Source of the DNA: Apiospora phragmitis
Lineage: Eukaryota; Ascomycota; Sordariomycetes; Amphisphaeriales; Apiosporaceae
DNA: 64,000 bases
Reading direction: 5' to 3'
Assembly (NCBI GenBank): GCA_038363925.1
Contig: JAQQWL010000011.1
Location: 1,860,001 to 1,924,000 of the forward strand
The stretch's first letter is position 1. Every line of letters starts with the position of its first letter. Of this stretch, positions 22,755 to 33,996 are shown piece after piece. Position numbers and translations under genes: made by a program. Under the pieces are notes generated by a model. It ran no database searches. It saw nothing but the letters and a program-made list of their open reading frames with translations, and was not told the origin of the DNA.

Positions 22755-23714
22755 ATGGATTCACCGGCGCCTCTGACCGAAGAGCAAAAGCAGTTCTTCC
22801 TGAAGAACGGCTACCTCAAGCTGAGCCGCTGCTTCACGCGCGAGCAAGCGGCCGAGGTCACCGAGGGCGTCTGGACGCGCCTGGGCATGGCGGCGGACGA
22901 CAAGTCGACCTGGACGCAGCACAAGGTCAACATGCCGTCGCACCGGACCTTCGACGCGGCCGCGCTGGCGCCGCGCGCCTGGGCGGCCATCTGCGAGCTC
23001 TGCGGCGGAGCCAGGCGCGTCGACGAGGCGCGCTCGCGCTACTGGCGCGACAGCCTGATCGTGAACCTGGGCACGCCGGCGGGCGAGGGCCGCCCCACGC
23101 CGCCGCGCGCGCTCGACAACTGGCACGTCGACGGCGACTTCTTCGTGCACTACCTCGACAGCCCCGAGCAGGCGCTGCTCGTCATCCCGCTGTTCAGCGA
23201 CGTGCCGCCCGAGGGCGGCGGCACCATGCTCTGCCCGGACGCCATCCCGAAAGTCGCGCGCTGGCTGCACGAGCACCCGGAAGGCGTGTCGCCGCGCATG
23301 GTGCCGCGGGCGCACCCGGATTTCGCCAAGGAGAAGAACCTGGAGTGGTACACGGAACTGGCGAAGGGGTGCGACCAGTTCGTCGAGGCGTGCGGCAAGG
23401 TCGGCGACGTGTTCCTGCTGCACCCGCTCATGATGCACTCGGCGACCAGCAACGCGCGCCGGCACGCGCGCATCATCACGAACCCGCCCGTGAGCTTCCG
23501 TGCGCCGCAGGTCTTCGACCGCGCGGACGGCGACTACAGCCTCGTCGAGCTCAAGACGATCCAGAGCGTGGGCGGGCTCGACAGGTTGAAGGGCTGGAGG
23601 CCGACGATGCCGCGGGAGGCCATCGTGCCCATGAGGGTTCGGATACAGGAGGAGATGAAGAGGAAGGAGCTGCAGAGGCTAGAGGAAGCCAAGGGAGTTG
23701 CTGCTGCTGCATGA
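22755..23714 (+). CDS. Phytanoyl-CoA dioxygenase (PhyH) family protein
   Basis: Fe(II)/2-oxoglutarate-dependent dioxygenase; the substrate is unknown. The single exon encodes 319 residues with the double-stranded beta-helix arrangement expected of PhyH. The proximal iron ligands are in NWHVDGDFF (His 124, Asp 126). A core strand reads QALLVIPLFSDV, followed by PPEGGGTMLCPDAIP. The distal ligand lies in GDVFLLHPLMMHSA (His 223 or His 228), and an Arg for 2-oxoglutarate is in ARIITNPPV about a dozen residues later. No signal peptide and no PTS1 are present (it ends VAAAA), so it is probably cytosolic. Fungal relatives include both secondary-metabolite enzymes and housekeeping proteins of unknown function; no cluster partners are seen here. 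The gene is GC-rich and has no frame problem. Confidence 0.87.
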   Translation: MDSPAPLTEEQKQFFLKNGYLKLSRCFTREQAAEVTEGVWTRLGMAADDKSTWTQHKVNMPSHRTFDAAALAPRAWAAICELCGGARRVDEARSRYWRDSLIVNLGTPAGEGRPTPPRALDNWHVDGDFFVHYLDSPEQALLVIPLFSDVPPEGGGTMLCPDAIPKVARWLHEHPEGVSPRMVPRAHPDFAKEKNLEWYTELAKGCDQFVEACGKVGDVFLLHPLMMHSATSNARRHARIITNPPVSFRAPQVFDRADGDYSLVELKTIQSVGGLDRLKGWRPTMPREAIVPMRVRIQEEMKRKELQRLEEAKGVAAAA

Positions 23715-24164
23715 GCTATATATGTCTGTCTAGAGCTGTAAAGGGGGCGGGCGGAGCAGCACATTTACGAGCGTACCCCCTGGGCGGGCAAGAATTGGTA
23801 TACAGGCTTGGAACATATAAAGGAAGACTGGCAACTACAAAGCAGGTTATGGGAAGCAATGAATATATGGAAATAGGACCAGGGATATCATCCCATCCAG
23901 GAGGGGAAAGACGCATCCTCAATATGGCGGTGCCTCAATCGGACAAATCGCATCGTATCTGAAATCGAGAATAAATACATGTTGGTTGCGCTGTATCTTC
24001 ACCTTTTTGTTAGGTGTAGGTAGTCCAGGAGCTGTGAACATGTACATATCCCCACATTAACTAACTCAATTCCCTAGACAGACCTTTCCTACCTTCAGAT
24101 ATTCGATTTCAGCTCAGCATCATCCAACCCAGAGCCCGATACGTCAATAACTACTAACGGACAA
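23715..24164. other. Intergenic region between PhyH gene and DHFR
   Basis: About 450 bases; 3' flank of the PhyH gene and 5' flank of DHFR. No gene or clear regulatory element seen. Confidence 0.5.
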
Positions 24165-24449
24165 ATGAGCGCCGGGACCACCACCGCCGATACCATGCTG
24201 CCCGTAGAGCTGACACTCGTCGTGGCCGCGACGCGGGACATGGGCATTGGCCGTGCCGGCACCCTCCCATGGACCGGTCTCAAGAAAGAGATGGCCTACT
24301 TCGCCCGCGTAACCAAACGCCTCCCAGCCGATGTAAGTTTTTCTATTTTCTTTTCCCTCTTGTAATTTCATATCTCTATCTCTATATAGCAAGAAAAAGC
24401 AAGCCCTTCAAGCTAACACAAAGACCAAAAAGGCGCAACCTCCGGCCAT

Positions 24450-24482
<33 letters not shown>

Positions 24483-24933
24483 CAGCATCCCGGTTAAGTT
24501 CCGACCCCTGAAGGGCCGTCTGAACATCGTCATCAGCCGCTCGCACCCGGAAAACACGGCGGCCGACCTGGACGTGGAGAAGGAGCCCGTCAAGGTCGGC
24601 TCGCTGGCGCAGGCGCTGGAGTACCTGAAGACGCACACGCCGGCAGGGACGGGGGCGGCTGCCACCAAGGCCTTCGTGATCGGCGGCGCCCAGATCTATG
24701 GGGCGTCGCTGGCGCTGCCCGAGGCGAGGCGGGTCCTGCTCACGCGCGTCATGGATGACTTTGACTGCGACACATTCTTCCCGCTCCGGCTGCCGTCTGA
24801 GGAGGGAGAGGGGAAGTGGGCGCAGCGGTCCAAAGAGGAGTTAGATGCGTGGACGGGGGAGACGGTTACTGAGGGCGTGCAGGAGGAAAACGGAACACGG
24901 TACGAGTTTCAGATGTGGGAGCGAGTTGATTAG
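24165..24933 (+). CDS. DFR1: Dihydrofolate reductase
   Basis: Reduces dihydrofolate to tetrahydrofolate with NADPH and is needed for thymidylate and purine synthesis. Two exons, 24165-24332 and 24433-24933, with a 100-base intron (donor GTAAGT, acceptor AAG), give 222 residues, the usual size in fungi. Seen: LTLVVAATRDMGIGRAG and TLPW (substrate and cofactor loop), LKKEMAYFARVT, then in exon 2 NAVIMGRKTWDSIP, RPLKGRLNIVISR and FVIGGAQIYG. A second in-frame Met (MLPVELTLVV) 10 codons downstream is an alternative start. The gene converges with CBP3, leaving only 155 bases between stop codons. The frame is intact. Confidence 0.96.
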
Positions 24934-25088
24934 ACAGTAACTGAATCTATAATAAGCCATGGCCCTGAGCCTCATCCATCGTACAGTCCCGTCTGAGTAC
25001 TTATGCAAAGTGGAATGCACGAGCCGTGCTTGTGCTCCCCAAGTCTTTTTTATGTTACATTATTTTACATCTACAGAGCGGAGCAGCC

Positions 25089-26180
25089 TTATACCGCAAC
25101 TTCATGGGCGGGTGCCGCGACCGGCCCTGATGTCTTCGTCTTGGCTGCCACTGCGGGTTCACTGGGCAGCAGCCCCTCGAGCTCGCGGACCGGCGTGTCC
25201 ACGAGCTTGAGCTCGTTCTTGGCGGGCCACTTGAAGGCGGCCGAGGCCTGGGTGAAGAGGGCCTCGTCGGGCATCTGGTCGAGCATCTTGAGGCAGAGGC
25301 GCATCCAGCTGACGACGGCGGCGACGGCGCGGACGTCGACGTCGGCGCGCGCGCTGTAGACGTTGCGCCAGACGGCCGACGCCAGCACCGCGTCGCCCCG
25401 CGCCACGCCCTCGTCGTACGCAGCCAGGATGCCGCGCCACGTCGTGAAGAGGTCCTTGAGGTACCGCTGCCGCACCCCGCGCGACGTGATGCCGTGCGTC
25501 AGGTCCATGCGCTCCTCGGCGTCGAAGAAGTAGTGGTCCACGAGCTGCTGCTGCCACGACCGCGCCGCGTCCTTGTCCAGGTTGCGCAGGCGCGCGCACA
25601 CGAGGTACATGTGGAGCATCGTCACCTGCGACCAGGTGCTGAACGTCGCGGGTAGGCCGAAGTCTCAGGCAGGGGGAGAAGGCGCACACAGTTAGTCCCG
25701 GTGTTCCTGGCAGGGAGGAGAGAAGGGCTTGATATAAAAAAAGAGAAAAGCGAGCGACAGCTACTACGAACCTATGTGCCACATCGTCTTCCCCACGCCA
25801 ATCTCGACTCCGTCCTCCGTCTTCTGTACTGTGCCGTTTCGCTTGTCCTCCTCGGAAATCGTATAGGTGGCCTGGCTCGCGCAGGTCTTGTAGATGACCT
25901 CGGTCGCTGCGTGGACTTGGTAGGGCTGGGTGCTGGATTGCAGGATGTAGCCGGCGGCGTTCTTGATGAAGTCTGGGACCATGGACGCCTGGGATCGTGG
26001 TGCGCTCGAGAAGTTCCGTCGCTGCTGCCCCGGCTGGCGCTGGGAACTCTGCCTGGAGGCTGTTGCTAGTCGAGAGGCCGCTATTATCGTGGACGCAGAA
26101 GAAGCTTCCGCCGAGTTCGAAGTTATCCGTGCCTGTCGAGCCAATTGGCCGACATGGCTTCTACAGCTCCGGCAAGCCAT
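25089..26180 (-). CDS. CBP3: Mitochondrial cytochrome bc1 complex assembly chaperone Cbp3
   Basis: In yeast, Cbp3 with Cbp6 binds the mitoribosome exit and newly made cytochrome b, starting complex III assembly. Two exons, 26180-25772 and 25663-25089, with a 108-base intron (donor GTTCGT, acceptor GAG), give 327 residues. Residues 1-60 form a basic, Ser/Ala/Arg-rich mitochondrial presequence (MACRSCRSHVGQLARQAR to QQRRNFSSAPR). The ubiquinol-cytochrome c chaperone domain follows: GLPATFSTWSQVTMLHMYL, VDHYFFDAEERM, RYLKDLFTTWRG, YDEGVARGDAVLASAVWRN. The splice phase joins MWHID to FGLPATFSTW, matching the family. The 40-residue Ala/Pro/Val-rich tail is poorly conserved. Confidence 0.9.
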
Positions 26181-26729
26181 TGCTGTAGGCTTAATATGAT
26201 GCTCGAAAAAACTTGGCCGCAGCGTACAACGAATATGTGCAAATGGTGGTGGGTGTATGTAAGTACGGTACCTTGTGGTCTTCACGTCATCGAAATCGGT
26301 CCAGTATGCGACTCAAGCAAAAAAATGCGTGGAGTTGAGAGCTTGCGGGCACTAGTCGTCGGCAGTCGGCCACAGGGAATTTAGTGACCTCACAAGTAAG
26401 CATCCTAAATGAAGCTTACCTACATATTCGTTTTCCACTGATCACCATCAAACGATGTATTACAGTGCAACAGTGCATCAATGATTGCATTGCGTCTCTT
26501 CTGTTCAGGCAAGATGTTCAGTAATCTGTTTGGGCTTTGGTAGAAGACTTCGAATTGAGGATTCCGCCTTTTATCATACAATGCTTTTCGGATCTTGCCC
26601 AACTAATATTTGATACACCAGACTCCGTTCTGGGTATTTGTCCATTTCAACATGACCACATATACATAAAGTTGATCTCCAGCTCAGAGTCAGGAACATT
26701 AAACGATATATATGAGATGTACATAGAAC
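26181..26729. other. Intergenic region between CBP3 and the ketoacyl synthase gene
   Basis: About 550 bases containing the CBP3 5' flank and the 3' flank of the ketoacyl synthase gene, both on the minus strand. AT-rich near 26430-26700. No further gene seen. Confidence 0.5.
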
Positions 26730-28155
26730 TCAGCCATGATATTTGGCTAGTACCAGTGTAGCATTGGTGCCGCCGAAACCGAAACTGTTCGTGATGGCAA
26801 CCTCGACCTCTTTCTGCTGAGCATAATTCGGTACCAGATTGAATTCCGGGACAACATCCGGCTCATGCAAGTTCAGAGTTGGTGGAACTACGTTCTACCT
26901 GAAGTCAGCAAAGAAGATACGGCTTTAATGCCAGTTGTTTTGTATGACTTACATTCTCAACCGAAAGAATCGAGATCAGAGTCTCTATAGCACCCGCTGC
27001 TCCTAACAGGTGACCTAGGGAACCTTTGGTTCCGCTGACTGTGACTTCTGACTCGTTCTTATACCCTTCGGGGCCAGCCATAAGAGACTGTATAGCCATA
27101 GCTTCGGCAGCGTCGCCGATGGCCGTCCCTGTCGCATGCGCGTTCACATAGTCGACTTGGTTGGGCCTCAGCCCTGCCGATTTCAGTGCCTTTTTCATGG
27201 CCAGCAATGCGCCTGAGCCGTCTTCGCGAGGGGCCGTCATGTGATGCGCATCACCGCTGGAGCCGTAACCTCGAAGCTCCGCGTACACGCGGGCTCCTCT
27301 GGTCTTTGCGTGCTCCAGTTCTTCGAGCACGACCACGGCTGCGCCTTCGGACACGACGAACCCATCTCGCTCACGGTCAAAGGGACGGCAGCTTGAGGCC
27401 GGATCGTGATTAAAGGCAGTCGACAGTGACCGGGATCTGCCGAATCCGGCAAAGGTTAGAGGATGAATGCATGCTTCTGCACCACCGGCAACCATGATGT
27501 CTGCGTCACCACAAGCAATAAAGCGCGATGCATCTCCTATGGAGTGGGCACCTGTCGTGCAGGCTGTTGTTGCGGTATGATTCGGTCCCTGAAAGCCGTA
27601 CTTCATGGCTATATGACCAGCTGCCATATTGATGAGGATCTTGGGGACAAAGATGGGCGAAACTTTCTTGTAGCCCTGTGAGGTAGGATTAGCACCTCGA
27701 CTTTTCTATATCTATAGCACATACGTAGATATGAAAAATGGAGAACATACGCCTTTTTCGTAGGCAAGAGCTGTCTGATAGATCTCGTCCAGATTGCCAA
27801 TTCCACTTCCTAGACAGACACCCGTCATTTCTAGTTGTTCGCGCTTCGACGGAGACCACTCAGCATCATTCAATGCCTCCGATGCAGCCGCCATCGCATA
27901 CTGCGTGAACAGCGACGTCCGCCTTTCCTCTGACTGCGTAAGCCAATCACTCGCTTGCCATCGCCCGTCATCCACGCTGCCTTTCGGAACAACACCGGCC
28001 ACTGTACTTGATAGCTCTTGCCATTGTTTGCGTGGCTCGTAGTCGGCGACACTAACGATGCCGCAATGGCCCTCGAGGAGGCGCTTCCAAGTACGCTTAA
28101 CACCCACGCCGAGAGGTGTGACGGCACCTAGCCCCGTGACCACAACCCGACGCAT
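26730..28155 (-). CDS. CEM1: Beta-ketoacyl-ACP synthase, FabF/OXSM (Cem1) type
   Basis: Condensing enzyme of the bacterial-type (type II) mitochondrial fatty-acid pathway that supplies octanoyl groups for lipoate and acyl-ACP for respiratory assembly. Three exons, 28155-27751, 27675-26953 and 26894-26730, with introns of 75 and 58 bases, give 430 residues. Seen: [15 protein letters not shown] at the N-terminus, the nucleophile Cys in [14 protein letters not shown], the first catalytic His in NAHATGT, the second in [15 protein letters not shown], and the closing NSFGFGGTN loop. The third exon starts [13 protein letters not shown] after a YAG acceptor three codons downstream of a competing CAG. 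From the chosen ATG there is no presequence in front of the enzyme core, so an upstream exon or internal targeting signal is possible. The frame is intact. Confidence 0.92.
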
Positions 28156-28990
28156 GGCATTCCTGTAATGGTCGTACTAAACAGCTTGTAATGTTTTGGC
28201 TTGGTTTCGCGTCATATCAATGGCGCTCAGAGATGCTGAATAACCTAATACGCATTGCAAGCTGTACAATAGCTGGATGTATAAAATTGGATATCGGGGC
28301 AAAAGAGCCATCTCGGATTGAGCCTAGGCCAAGCTGAGACCCCTGAAGGATGTTGGATGGAGTGGGTCAAGGGTCCTAATCCAACCTCAGCTGAAGCTTC
28401 AATGGAACATCGACATGCACCTCAACATATTGCATGGCAACAATTCAGCTTCGTCGTCTACGTCCGCAATTGGAAATACACAATACTTAATTAGGTAGCT
28501 GCAGCTACAACCTTCTCGTAGGACGATTACTTCCTGTTTTATCCATTTGCTCCTCGATTACCCTCATCGCAGGACACCGTATTCCCTGGCGGTGTTTGAC
28601 GCTCGCTTATCTCCTTTACTACTGCAAGTCATTTGTTTCATTTGGCTCCTTCGGACACGTTTCGGGTGACATCAGATTCCAGGATCGTGACGCAGGTTCT
28701 AGCTGATCTGTCAATTCACCACTCCGGACTGGTGCAATTGCAGTCATCTATCCGATTGAAAGCCCAAGAATTGCGTGCTTTCCTTCAATCAAGCCTAGAA
28801 ACCGCTGCTCAACATACATTCTCTGCGTCTCGACTTGGCCACTCTCTCATCAAAAAATGCGATGAGCGCAAAGGAATCTGTAGTTAGGCTGTGATTTTGA
28901 TCTGGCGGCTCGCCTGGACCACGACGTGTGTGTGCATTGCCGCATACTCAATAGCGTGCTGTGCCACTCTGGATCGCTGCTAGGTGCATA
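28156..28990. other. Divergent intergenic region, ketoacyl synthase / OPT transporter
   Basis: About 835 bases. A plus-strand open stretch at 28633-28887 has fairly protein-like composition but lacks an ATG and ends before the transporter start, so it is not called a gene. It probably lies in the transporter's 5' UTR. Confidence 0.45.
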
Positions 28991-31822
28991 ATGAGCTCTT
29001 CACCACATCCGGGACCGTCCGGTGCGTCTGCTGGGCGGAAGTGCCGAGATGAGGCTGCTCGTGACAGCGATGACAATACGGCTGCAGAGTCAAGCGGCCG
29101 AGATGCCGCAGGAGCCACCTCGAGATTCGAGGACCCCAACGACAAGTTGAAGCAGCAGCTCTCCGATTGGGGCGATGCAACCGCCCACCACAGTGAACCA
29201 TATGAGGAAGGCGAAGAATATGAAATGCTTTTGGATCCTAATTTACCCCATGAGGACGACACGGCTTCTAGAAGGGCTGGATCGCAGGACTCCATTGGTT
29301 TAGATGACGATGAAGCTCACCTCAAGGGGGGTGAGGAGCAGGAGGATTCGCCGTATCCTGAGGTGCGTGCTGCAGTCCATAACTATGACGAGGACCTTCC
29401 TTGCAACACAGTACGGGCTTGGACCATTGGTATGACGCTGGTCACTGTGGGCGCATCGATGAACACCTTATTCTCTCTCCGGCGTCCTACCATCGGCCTC
29501 GGATCCTTGATCGCACAGATTATCGCGTGGCCAATGGGCAAGGCTTGGGAGAAGGTGGTGCCTGAAAGACATTATCATACATTTGGCATGAGGTGGAGCC
29601 TCAACCCCGGGCCCTTCAACGTCAAGGAGCATTCGGTTATCGTTGTGATGGCAAACGTATCATTCTCGGTTGCCTATGCCACCGACATCATCCTGGCGCA
29701 GAAGGTGTTCTACAAACAGGACTTTGGCATGATCTTCCAGCTCTTGCTGACCATTACCACCCAATCCCTTGGCTATGGCATCGCTGGAACTATGCGGAAA
29801 TTCCTTGGTAAATATACCATCCCAACCTTTCCAGGCTATGCTAACCCCGATATAGTCTACCCGGCATCTATGATCTGGCCAGGTAACCTGGTCGCGGTGG
29901 CCTTATTGAACGCTATGCACGAGAAGCCCGCACCGCCAGATCCAACCATTATTGGGGGTACAATGCCAAGGTACAGGTGGTTTGGGGTGATTACCCTGGG
30001 TTCATTTCTATACTATTTTATTCCTGGGTTCTTTGCGCAGTTCCTAAGTGTATTCGCCTTTGCTACGTGGATGGCCCCGAACAATGCGGTTGTAAACCAG
30101 TTGTTTGGTGGTAACACTGGATTGTCAATACTGCCTATTACCTTCGACTGGACCCAGATAGCTGGGTTCGTCGGTTCTCCGTTGATTCCGCCTTGGTAAG
30201 TCGTGGTCTGCATATATACCCAAACAACAGGCTTCAACTTACATATCCCACAGGCATGCCATTGCCAATACGCTGGTCGGCGTGGTTGTCTTCTTTCTTG
30301 GAATGTCTTCTTTCCTGCACTATACCGGCGTATGGTATGCCCAGTACCTGCCCATGAGCGATGCCTCAACGTACGACAACACTGGTGCGCCGTACAATAC
30401 AACTAGAATTCTTACGAAGGACTTCGTGCTGGACGAGGAGGCTTACAAGGCATATTCTCCTCTCTTTATCAGGTACATAACACTCCACGAATCGTTTCAA
30501 AACGTTCGGCGCTAATCCGGCCACAGCACAACGTTCGCCATAGCATATGGCCTTTCATTTGCTGCAATAACATCGCTCATCGTTTATACATTTTTACACC
30601 ATCGTAAAACCATATGGCGCCAGTATCAGAATAGTACGACTGAGAAGCCTGATATCCATATGAAACTTATGAGGAAGTATATTGAGGCACCCACCTGGTG
30701 GTACACGAGCCTCTTCGTGATCGTGAGTCAAGCTCTAGTTACCAGTTGTGCATATTTGCTTATACTTGCACAGGTTCTTCTCTTCGGCTTTTATACGGTC
30801 TTGGCCTACCCTACCAATCTCACTTGGTGGGCTTTCCTACTGGCCGTGGGGATCTCCTTCGCCTTCTCGCTCCCCATAGGCATCATCCAGGCCGTGACGA
30901 ATACCCAGATCGGCCTCAACGTTCTAACCGAGTTTGTATATGGTTATATTCAGCCCGGAAGACCCCTGGCCCTAATGATGTACGATGCCAATCCCTCGTA
31001 GAGATACTGAATATCGAAGGTCAAAGCTAACTAAACCAGATTCAAAACTTTCGGCTATATCACGATGTCGCAAGCCTTGGGCTTTGTGGCTGACCTCAAG
31101 TTTGGCCACTATATGAAGATACCTCCTCGGACTATGTTTATGAGCCAGGTCGTGGCAACTACTTTTTCGTGCTTCATTCAAATTGTCGTGCTGAATCTGG
31201 CGCTTGCCAACATTGACGGTGTCTGTGAGCCGACTCAGCCAGAACACTTTTCGTGCCCTGGTGGCAGAGTCTTCTTTTCAGGTCAGTACCCGGCGAGGAC
31301 ATAGTTGTGCATCTAGCGCTGACAGTTCGCAAAGCGTCGGTGATATGGGGCCTCATCGGGCCTGCTAGGATATTCTCCATCGGACAGATCTACTCGGCGC
31401 TTTTCTGGTTCTTCTTGCTCGGTGCCATCACTCCCGTCATCATCTACTACTATACCAAGAAGAACCCCAAGTCTTTCACCAGGTTCCTCATAGCGCCTCT
31501 CATTTTTGGTGGCGCCGGCTCTATTCCTCCGGCCTCTCCGCTTAACTACCTATCGTGGGGGTTTGTCGGGTTCGTGTTCCAGTTCTGGATCAAGAGAAGA
31601 CACTTCAGGTGGTGGAGCCGGTTGAATTTCCTGACTTCTTCGGGTCTCGACCTTGGGTTGGCTCTCGCGACTCTCGTCATCTTCTTCGCCTTCACACTGC
31701 ATGACATCAAGCCTCCTTCTTGGTGGGGCAACAACGTGGTAGAGAATACCATGGATTATCAGGGCACGGCTATACAGGTGAAGCTGCCACCGGGAGAGAC
31801 GTTTGGGCCTCAGGTCTGGTAG
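28991..31822 (+). CDS. Oligopeptide transporter, OPT family
   Basis: Proton-coupled plasma-membrane carrier for small peptides or glutathione-like substrates. Six exons, 28991-30195, 30254-30472, 30527-30722, 30774-30979, 31040-31281 and 31335-31822, with introns of 51-60 bases each, give 851 residues. The first roughly 140 residues are hydrophilic and acidic (EEGEEYEML, DDDEAHLKGGEEQED) and cytosolic by inference. Then come many hydrophobic segments and both OPT signatures: NPGPFNVKEH near residue 215 and KIPPR near residue 650. Also seen are SLRRPTIGLGSLIAQIIAWPMGK and, across intron 5, VFFSASVIWGLIGPAR. The protein ends in a short hydrophilic tail. The substrate cannot be decided from sequence. 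The frame is intact through five splice joins. Confidence 0.93.
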
Positions 31823-32578
31823 TATAGTAGGACTTCTTTTCCACGATATATATAGATAGAGAATATGAGCGTCCCTGATCTCAGATATACGGGGGGGTCA
31901 ACAGACAAGTTCATTCATGTTACTTGCTGACTGCCTTACCAGCGAAACTACTGAACTTAGACAAACTTAGCATCCAATCCCCTAAAGCCATCCAGCCATC
32001 TCTAATGGTAGAGTCACATATAATATGGCTTGCTATAGCCATAGCAATCGTGTCGCAGGCAGTGAATGGCCGCCCATGCCGCATGGTATTGTTCATATGC
32101 AGCAGGACTAGTCTGGTTTCAATTTGCCATTGTCGCAATCATGATGTTATGCAGTTTGCTTGCCAAAGTAAGATATAAACGACAATCAATTACTCTGGTT
32201 CCTTACGTCTCTTCACGTTCGGCAGGTATGGGAAGCAGCGCTTGCCGGTCACATGTCCGATTTACGGCCGAGATGGCTGCTCCTGCTCTCGGGACTGTAC
32301 TCGAAAGACATAAAAAGACCGTTTGAAAAGTTAATCCAGCAAGGGACAAAGGACGAAAGGATCCCTGCCTGCCTCAGATTATTCCCGACTCTGAGACCCT
32401 CTCTATCTCTATTTCAACGGACACGAGACACCGAAGTACCCTTTCCAGAAACCCTGAGTCTCAGTCAGCCCTTCAGCATTATTAGGTAGCTTGTGTACCT
32501 ACCCTCCCTCGCTGTTGCAACGACACGCGCCACAAATTACCCTAAGCTTGTCTCACATTACCCACCGGTGTCAGAGAC
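31823..32578. other. Intergenic region between OPT transporter and FAD hydroxylase
   Basis: About 755 bases on the plus strand between two same-direction genes. A pyrimidine-rich stretch (about 32380-32500) suggests a fungal promoter or leader for the downstream gene. No other gene seen. Confidence 0.5.
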
Positions 32579-33996
32579 ATGCCACTGGAAGTCGGCATCA
32601 TTGGCGCAGGCATTGGTGGCTTGAGTGCTGCAATCGGTCTGCGACGTGCAGGGGCACATGTCGAGGTAAGTTGTTGAACTGTCCCTTCCTTTGCCCATCT
32701 CGGGTGATACAGAAAGGACCCGCATACCATTGGAGAGCGCGAAGAAGACCCTGTGCGACCCTGAATGGCCTCGTGTGATTCTGATTGCGGATTGTTGTTG
32801 TAGGTTTTCGAAAGGTCAAACTTCGCGGACGAAGTTGGCGCGGCTATCACCATCACGCCCAACGGCTCCCGGATACTGGACTCTTGGGGCTTCAACAATG
32901 ACGATGCCCACATCGTCGAGGCGGCAGGAATGCGTATGGTGGATGCCGACGACCTCCAGCCCATGCTGACGGAGGAGTTCCGCTCCCTCAAGGACGAGTT
33001 CGGGTCCAAGATGGGCTTCTACCACCGGGCTGAGCTACACAGGGTCCTGAGGGAAATGGCCCAGAGCAACGACGGTAGCCAGCCCGGTAAGCCGGTCAAG
33101 CTCAAGCTCGGCGAGGCAGTCGTGCATGTTGATTGCGACAACGGTGTAATTTGCATGGAATGCGGGGGAAGGTGACCAAGGATCTCGTAGTCATCGCAGA
33201 CGGCATCCGTTCCAATCTCATCAAGGACGTCACTGGCAAGAAACAACCAGCCAAGGACTTGGGCTGGTCGGCGTACCGGTGCCTCATCCCCATGGACAGC
33301 GTCCTCGAAGACAAGGACCTGCGGGGACTCTTCGATGGCGAAGCGCCGGGCTACTGGGTCCCGTGCAACCCATCCGACGCCTTCTACATGGTGACCTACC
33401 CCTGCCGTACGCGCCGTGGAAAGCTGTTGATGAACGTGGCGCTGCGGCATACCACCAAGTCGCACAACGAGAAGAAGGAAGACTGGAACTCGCCCGCGAC
33501 GGTCGAGGACGCGCTCGACGTGGTGTCCCCCTACCACCCCCTGCTCGGCCAGCTGCTGCAGAAGGCCGAGGAGATCAAAGTGCACAAGCTGCTGCGCCGG
33601 GACCCGCTGGACCGGTACTCGCGCGGCCGCGCCGTCATGCTGGGAGACGCCGCCCACACCATCCCGCCCACACACGCGCAGGGCGCCGTGCTCGCCATCG
33701 AGGAGGCCGCCGCGCTCGAGACGCTGTTTCGCGGGGTGGGCGGCAAGGACCTGGTCCCCGGTCGGCTCAAGGTGTACGGCAACGTGATGAAGAAGCACAT
33801 CCACATCGTCCAGCACCTCTCGGACACGATTCCGGGCATGTACGACGAGTACCGCCAGAAGGCGGAGGAGCTGTGGGGCGACGGGCTCTACCCGTGCGAG
33901 GCCTACGGCTTCAGCGCGCCGGTCCGGCAGTTTCTTTACAGCTATGACGTGCGGGCTGAGATCGAAGAAGGGATGCGGAAGGCGGGTATGTTGTAA
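32579..33996 (+). CDS. FAD-dependent aromatic hydroxylase (salicylate hydroxylase-like), with one frame slip
   Basis: Group A flavoprotein monooxygenase that would hydroxylate an aromatic or polyketide-like substrate using NAD(P)H and oxygen. Two exons, 32579-32665 and 32804-33996, with a 138-base intron (GTAAGT, TAG), should give about 426 residues. Seen: the FAD motif GIIGAGIGGLSAAIGLRRAG at residues 6-25, the DG motif DLVVIADGIRS, and the GD motif GRAVMLGDAAHTIPPTHAQG. The frame breaks at the GGGGG run 33164-33168: upstream reads NGVICMECGG then stops, while downstream resumes at KVTKDLVVIADG. One extra G reconnects the two. No membrane segment or signal is seen. No polyketide or peptide synthase lies nearby, so a metabolite-cluster role is unsupported. 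Confidence 0.88.

Noticed and set aside
28991..33996. Secondary-metabolite gene cluster (OPT transporter plus FAD hydroxylase)
   Set aside because: No backbone synthase, cytochrome P450 or cluster regulator is nearby; the neighbours are housekeeping genes.
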